From NCBI GenBank assembly GCA_004212135.1, contig RXIE01000042.1:1-10786 (forward strand): a stretch of 10,786 bases of DNA, read 5' to 3'. Origin of the DNA: Candidatus Methanophagales archaeon ANME-1-THS (GTDB taxonomy: Archaea; Halobacteriota; Syntropharchaeia; Alkanophagales; Methanospirareceae). This document shows positions 7,294 to 10,786 of this stretch, one piece after another. Numbering within the stretch: the stretch's first letter is position 1; each line of letters starts with the position of its first letter. The notes under the pieces are model-generated. The model was not told where the DNA came from, searched no databases, and worked only from the letters and a program-made list of their open reading frames with translations. The position numbers were made by a program, and so were the translations under genes.

Positions 7294-8271
7294 ATGAGAA
7301 GAAGAATGGGAATGAACAAAAGGTTAGTGGTCGTACAGGTGGTAGCACTCTTCTTAGCGTTAGCTCCGCTGCTTGTCTTGCCCTCGCATGCAACCTCAAC
7401 TGTTGTATCGATTGCGGATACCTTTATGGTAACCGGTGGAACTGCGAGCACGCATATTATGATCCACAATGTCTCATACCTCGGCGTGGCAGACATAACG
7501 CTCACCTTCGACCCCTCGGTGGTTCACATTGTTTCTCTCACTGCGAGTGATTTTGATCTCCTCTTACCAGTGATCAATAATACAGCAGGTACTGCCAGGC
7601 TCGGCGGGATGGATTATGGCGATGGATTGTACGGCAATGTCACGGTTGCAGAGGTAACCGTTAAAGCGGTTGGTGACCATGGTGAACTGAGCGGATTGAA
7701 CCTCAGTATCAATGAATTGAAGGAAGCGGGTCCTGAAGAAATTGCTATACCCGCAACGGTGGATAATGGCACTGCGTTTATTAACCTCCCCCCGGTTGCG
7801 ATCGCAGCGACTGTGCACCGCTACAATAACATTGGTTCCATGTATCCATGTTCAGTGCTCTTCAGTGCGTCTGCCTCTTACGACCCTGATGGGGATGCGA
7901 TCACGAACTATGCGTGGGACTTCGGCGATGGGCATTCAGGCGAAGGGCTGCATGTAGAGCACGGGTATTCGAGCTCTCGATGGACTGGCACTTACGAGCC
8001 TTTTGAGGTCAGTTTAACTGCAGAGGATGAATGGGGGCTGATAGATACCGTGTTTATGCCGGTACATGTCTTTATTGCTGGTGATGCGAACGGCGACGGT
8101 GTGGTGGATATCTTTGATGGCGTCATTGTGGGACTCGAATGGGATACGCACTGCACCGGCTACGGGTGGAGCACGGACCGAAGCGACCAGGCGGACTTGA
8201 ACAACGACTGCGTCATCGACATCTTTGACGGAGTGATCGTCGGCGCGAACTGGGATCATCTCGCGGGCTAG
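7294..8271 (+). CDS. Secreted cohesin-PKD-dockerin protein
   Basis: 325 residues. ATG 7294 follows GGAGGTGA (7273-7280) at a 13-nt spacing, the same long spacing as gene 1; in-frame ATGs at 7306 and 7312 are alternatives without a clear binding site. The signal peptide ends near SHA-T (about residue 32). The cohesin (about 33-163) is the same subfamily as the second cohesin of gene 3 (SVVH, SDFD, LNLSINELKEAGPEEI). A PKD domain follows (about 165-258; SASYDPDGD, WDFGDGH). The dockerin (263-325) has DANGDGVVDIFD and DLNNDCVIDIFD, nearly identical to that of gene 1 including GVIVGLEWD and GVIVGANWDH. Cys287 (linker) and Cys306 (second calcium loop, in place of the usual Gly) could pair. Gene 4 looks like a minimal version of the C-terminal third of gene 1 with another cohesin. 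Confidence 0.92.
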   Translation: MRRRMGMNKRLVVVQVVALFLALAPLLVLPSHATSTVVSIADTFMVTGGTASTHIMIHNVSYLGVADITLTFDPSVVHIVSLTASDFDLLLPVINNTAGTARLGGMDYGDGLYGNVTVAEVTVKAVGDHGELSGLNLSINELKEAGPEEIAIPATVDNGTAFINLPPVAIAATVHRYNNIGSMYPCSVLFSASASYDPDGDAITNYAWDFGDGHSGEGLHVEHGYSSSRWTGTYEPFEVSLTAEDEWGLIDTVFMPVHVFIAGDANGDGVVDIFDGVIVGLEWDTHCTGYGWSTDRSDQADLNNDCVIDIFDGVIVGANWDHLAG

Positions 8272-8282
8272 CGGAAAAATTT

Positions 8283-8296
8283 CGAAAAGTTTATAT
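8283..8296 (+). promoter_or_regulatory. Archaeal BRE/TATA promoter for genes 5-7
   Basis: CGAAAAG (8283-8289) followed by TTTATAT (8290-8296) matches the archaeal BRE plus TATA-box pattern closely and sits in the 59-nt gap between genes 4 and 5. Transcription would start about 25 nt downstream, near 8318-8322, leaving a leader of only about 10 nt that barely includes the GGTGA (8320-8324) in front of ATG 8331. It separates genes 2-4 from genes 5-7 as transcription units. Confidence 0.7.
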
Positions 8297-8330
8297 GAAG
8301 CTGATTAAAAATATGAAAAGGTGACAAGAA

Positions 8331-9347
8331 ATGGATAAAAAAGAAGCAATTTTGATAGGGATGTTACCATTTGTGTTACTCATCTGCGCGTCCTCCGTGG
8401 CCCACGCAGCGCCCGTGGTCGTGAGCGTATCGCCCCCGAGCACAAGCACCTCACAGGGGCAGCTCTTCACGGTTGATATAACCATAGACCCGAGAGGAGC
8501 TGAGGTATTCGGTGCTCAATACGATCTTTACTTCGACTCAAGCGTTTTAACCGTAGTATCGCAAACTCAGGGGACCTTCCTCAGCCAGGACGGCGCTCGA
8601 ACAAATGTCTTTGTAAATGAAACAAATAACACTATTGGAAAAGTCAAGTATGGTGAAGGGAGGATCGGGATCGCAAACGGGGTATCCTCTCCGGGCGTTC
8701 TGGCTTCTCTTTCATTCAAGGCTATCCGCAGCTCAGGAACGAGCAATTTGATCTTGAGCACGGTAAAAGTGAGCGACGCAGCGGGTAATAAAATCGAGGT
8801 CGAGGTTAAGGACGGTACCTGCACTGTGGGAACTGGTACCGGAGAGCCTGCTTTTACGGACACCAAAGTTGAAGAAGCGCACAAGCTGATGGAAGTGAAT
8901 CCCGAAGCGATTATTTTGCTTGATGTCAGATCAGCGGAGGAGCATGAAGCGGAGTATATCTCCATGCCGCAGGTTGAACTCAAGAACATACCGGCGGATG
9001 AGCTGGAGAACCGGCTTGGCGAACTGGATAAAACGAAGAAGCTCATAGTGTATGACAGAACCGGTGTGAGAAGTAAAGAAGCGAGTGGAGTACTCGTGAG
9101 GCATGGCTATCAACAGGTCTATAATCTGCTTGGCGGGCTTGACGCGTGGAGAATTAATTTCCGTGAGGCTATCATCAAGGCTACACCATCTCCAGCACTG
9201 ACAGCCACTCCCCCACCTACCGTGACGGTTTCACCCTCCTCACCTCCAGCTCCGCTTACACCAACTCCTCGCATAAGCGGGTTTGAAGCGTTCTTCGCAC
9301 TCACCATGCTTGCGGTATCCTCTCTTTTAACGAGGAGGAAGGAGTGA
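8331..9347 (+). CDS. Surface-anchored cohesin-rhodanese fusion protein
   Basis: 338 residues with ATG 8331 after GGTGA (8320-8324, 6-nt spacing). A signal peptide (1-25, ending AHA-A) precedes a cohesin (about 28-165: DITIDPRGAEVFGAQYDL, TFLSQDGA, FVNETNNTIG, VKYGEGR). A rhodanese-like domain follows (about 175-285: AIILLDVRSAEEHEAEY, LIVYDRTGVRSKEAS, VYNLLGGLDAWR). In active rhodaneses the loop reads C-R-T-G-x-R-S; here the catalytic Cys is Asp242, so sulfur transfer is not expected and the fold has probably been kept for binding or another reaction. A Pro/Thr/Ser linker (about 288-312) leads to a PGF-CTERM-like tail with SGFEA (316-320), a hydrophobic segment and RRKE, the signature of archaeosortase-type processing and lipid anchoring, though with Ser instead of Pro. 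There is no dockerin, so this looks like a cell-surface receptor for dockerin proteins. Its stop overlaps the possible GTG start of gene 6. Confidence 0.92.
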   Translation: MDKKEAILIGMLPFVLLICASSVAHAAPVVVSVSPPSTSTSQGQLFTVDITIDPRGAEVFGAQYDLYFDSSVLTVVSQTQGTFLSQDGARTNVFVNETNNTIGKVKYGEGRIGIANGVSSPGVLASLSFKAIRSSGTSNLILSTVKVSDAAGNKIEVEVKDGTCTVGTGTGEPAFTDTKVEEAHKLMEVNPEAIILLDVRSAEEHEAEYISMPQVELKNIPADELENRLGELDKTKKLIVYDRTGVRSKEASGVLVRHGYQQVYNLLGGLDAWRINFREAIIKATPSPALTATPPPTVTVSPSSPPAPLTPTPRISGFEAFFALTMLAVSSLLTRRKE

Positions 9348-9352
9348 GGGAA

Positions 9353-10189
9353 ATGGGTAAGGTACTGGCAACGACAACGGCTGTTATCGCTTCGGTTATC
9401 TTCGTGCAGACCGCTTATGCGGTGCAGATAAGCATTGTGCCATCATTCCAAACGGTTTCAAGAGGTGATAATTTCACGGTTAGTATCAGCCTTGATCCTG
9501 AAGGGAGCGAGGTGTTCGGCGCTCAATATGAAGTGCGATTCAATACCACGCTGCTGTATGCCCGAGATCAAGCGAGAGGTCCGTTTCTCAGCCAGGGTGG
9601 TGCAACCACCACACTATTCGTGAACGAAATGAACAATACGATTGGCGTGATAAAATACGGGGAATCCCGAACGGGTGTTGAGTCTGGAGTAACCGTGCCA
9701 GGAGACCTCGCAACACTCTCGTTCAGCGCGATAGAGCCCGGCGTGTGCTACCTGAATCTCTCGAATGTGAAATTAAGCGATCCCCTTACCCTGCCACTTC
9801 CAGTTCCGCGGCTCAATAATGGACGATGCGAGATAAGAGCGGTGGAAGCAACCCCAACGCCTGCACCTACCCAGAGGTCAGGTGGAGTTGTAACGCCAAC
9901 GCTACCGCCAACCTCTTCACCAGCACCCGTTCGAACGTCAAGTCCCACACCGAAGCCAGCAGCGACACCCCTTACCACGGTATCGCCACCGGGGATTTCC
10001 TCCATTGATCTGTCTCCATCACCAACGCCAGTTGTAACCACTTCGGCAACTCCCGGTTCAATGCCGGTATTAGAAGAGGAAGAAAAGATGAGGAGATTAC
10101 CTGGATTTGAGGCAACGCCATTTATAATCACCGTTGTGGCACTCTACTTGCTTGTAAAACTGAGAAATGGAGGTGATAGAAATGAATAA
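9353..10189 (+). CDS. Surface-anchored cohesin protein with PGF-CTERM tail
   Basis: 278 residues from ATG 9353, which has AGGAG (9340-9344) 8 nt upstream; GTG 9344, overlapping the gene 5 stop as GTGA and preceded by AGGAGG (9333-9338), is an equally possible start adding 3 residues. A signal peptide (1-23, ending AYA-V) precedes one cohesin (about 24-163: FTVSISLDPEGSEVFGAQYE, GPFLSQGGA, FVNEMNNTIG, IKYGESRTG, LSNVKLSDP). A Pro/Thr/Ser-rich stalk follows (about 164-245), likely O-glycosylated or extended, then an acidic EEEEK, PGFEAT (250-255), a hydrophobic helix and a basic tail. That end is a PGF-CTERM sorting signal recognised by archaeosortase A-type enzymes. With one cohesin on a stalk and no dockerin, it is the simplest anchoring scaffold in the cluster. 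No archaeosortase gene lies in this window. It is co-transcribed with genes 5 and 7 by overlap. Confidence 0.92.
   Translation: MGKVLATTTAVIASVIFVQTAYAVQISIVPSFQTVSRGDNFTVSISLDPEGSEVFGAQYEVRFNTTLLYARDQARGPFLSQGGATTTLFVNEMNNTIGVIKYGESRTGVESGVTVPGDLATLSFSAIEPGVCYLNLSNVKLSDPLTLPLPVPRLNNGRCEIRAVEATPTPAPTQRSGGVVTPTLPPTSSPAPVRTSSPTPKPAATPLTTVSPPGISSIDLSPSPTPVVTTSATPGSMPVLEEEEKMRRLPGFEATPFIITVVALYLLVKLRNGGDRNE
10169..10176 (+). promoter_or_regulatory. Shine-Dalgarno GGAGGTGA of gene 7
   Basis: A perfect GGAGGTGA lies inside the 3' end of gene 6, 5 nt before ATG 10182. It sets the start of gene 7 at 10182, 8 nt inside gene 6, rather than at the in-frame ATG 10206. Confidence 0.7.
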
Positions 10190-10786
10190 TGTGTGTGGTG
10201 AAAAGATGAAACATACCATTGCTCTGGTAATAATCGTTGCACTCGTGGGTATTTTGATACAGACAGTCTCAGCAGCGCGGGTAAGTGTCGAACCCGTCTA
10301 TCTCAAAGGCGCACCGGGAGAAGAATTCACGGTGAACATAACCGTGGATCCCGAAGGAAGCGAGATATTTGGCGCTCAATATGAGCTGCACTTCAATACT
10401 GAACTGTTGAAAGCAACTGCACAGACTAAGGGTCCGTTTCTCAGCCAGGACGGCGCTGGCACGACTGTGCTTATAAACAAAATTGACAATGTTATTGGAA
10501 GGCTCGAGTATGGCGAAACCAGAACTGGCGTCACATCTGGCGTAAACAAATCAGGTGTGCTTGCAACAATCGGGTTTGAAGCGATTACAGCGCATGGAGG
10601 TGTTAGTGAACTTCGACTCGAGAACGCTAAATTGAGCGATCCTGAGGCTAAACCTACCCCCGCAGAGGTCAATAATGGGAGTATAGCACTATCCAGCTAC
10701 AACTTCGACGGGTTCCCCGTGACCACGCGAGTGAATGGTACTGTTCACGGCGGTATCTTCATTGACTATGAGCCCTGGACCAGTAC
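10182..10786 (+). CDS. Partial secreted cohesin + DUF3344 protein (3' end beyond window)
   Basis: The frame is open for 201 codons from ATG 10182 to the window end with no stop, so the protein is C-terminally incomplete. ATG 10182 has a perfect ribosome binding site and overlaps the end of gene 6 by 8 nt; ATG 10206 would give a more usual signal peptide start (MKHTIALVI). The signal peptide ends near VSA-A (about residue 33). A cohesin follows (about 35-168: FTVNITVDPEGSEIFGAQYE, GPFLSQDGAGT, LEYGETRTGV, LENAKLSDPEA). After SSYNFDGFP the sequence VNGTVHGGIFIDYEPW resembles the beginning of a DUF3344 domain, the domain also present in gene 1. Whether it ends in a dockerin, a PGF-CTERM anchor or neither cannot be told here. 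That it is a third member of the gene 5-6-7 unit is well supported by spacing. Confidence 0.88.
   Translation, partial: MNNVCGEKMKHTIALVIIVALVGILIQTVSAARVSVEPVYLKGAPGEEFTVNITVDPEGSEIFGAQYELHFNTELLKATAQTKGPFLSQDGAGTTVLINKIDNVIGRLEYGETRTGVTSGVNKSGVLATIGFEAITAHGGVSELRLENAKLSDPEAKPTPAEVNNGSIALSSYNFDGFPVTTRVNGTVHGGIFIDYEPWTS

Noticed and set aside
311..10786. Cellulosome with glycoside hydrolases
   Set aside because: No catalytic carbohydrate-active domain is visible in any of the seven proteins; the only enzyme-like fold is the rhodanese domain, which lacks its catalytic Cys.

Overview
The window looks archaeal, most likely a euryarchaeote of the methanogen or anaerobic methane/alkane-oxidising type (ANME-1/Methanophagales-like is my best guess, from domain content rather than a marker gene). 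The evidence is a BRE/TATA promoter (8283-8296), strong GGAGGTGA ribosome binding sites, DUF3344 and DUF11 surface-protein domains, PGF-CTERM-type archaeosortase anchors, and many N-x-S/T sequons in secreted proteins. Every gene lies on the + strand, and every gene encodes a secreted protein containing at least one cohesin domain. No rRNA, tRNA, CRISPR array, transposase or metabolic enzyme gene is visible.

Layout. 1-310: tail of an upstream unit ending in a hairpin plus T-run terminator (51-87), then an AG-rich leader with a perfect 10-bp-stem hairpin and tandem Shine-Dalgarno motifs. 311-4267 (gene 1): a 1318-residue mosaic with a Cys-rich cohesin-like N-terminus, DUF11, an inserted beta-sandwich, DUF11, CARDB-like, DUF3344, cohesin, PKD and dockerin. 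4268-4479: hairpin and T-tract terminator region, then a 33-bp tandem duplication that doubles the translation start of the next gene. 4480-5217 (gene 2): cohesin + dockerin. 5264-7270 (gene 3): cohesin A, carboxypeptidase-regulatory-like, FN3, cohesin B, Ig-like, dockerin. 7294-8271 (gene 4): cohesin B, PKD, dockerin. 8283-8296: promoter. 8331-9347 (gene 5): cohesin, rhodanese lacking the catalytic Cys, Pro/Thr linker, PGF-CTERM-like anchor. 9353-10189 (gene 6): cohesin, long Pro/Thr linker, PGF-CTERM anchor. 10182-10786 (gene 7, cut by the window): cohesin followed by the start of a DUF3344 domain.

Together the genes read as a self-contained, enzyme-free cohesin-dockerin surface assembly. 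Genes 5 and 6 carry cohesins on stalks held at the cell surface and have no dockerin. Genes 1-4 carry both a cohesin and a C-terminal dockerin, so they could dock onto the anchors and also onto each other, building chains or a matrix. The four dockerins fall into three types by the residues at the usual recognition positions (IF/IF in genes 1 and 4, MA/MG in gene 2, LY/LY in gene 3), and the cohesins into at least two sequence subfamilies. Several cohesin pairs or trios share near-exact DNA blocks, indicating recent duplication or gene conversion. That interaction specificity is encoded this way is inference; the domain architecture is read directly from the sequence.
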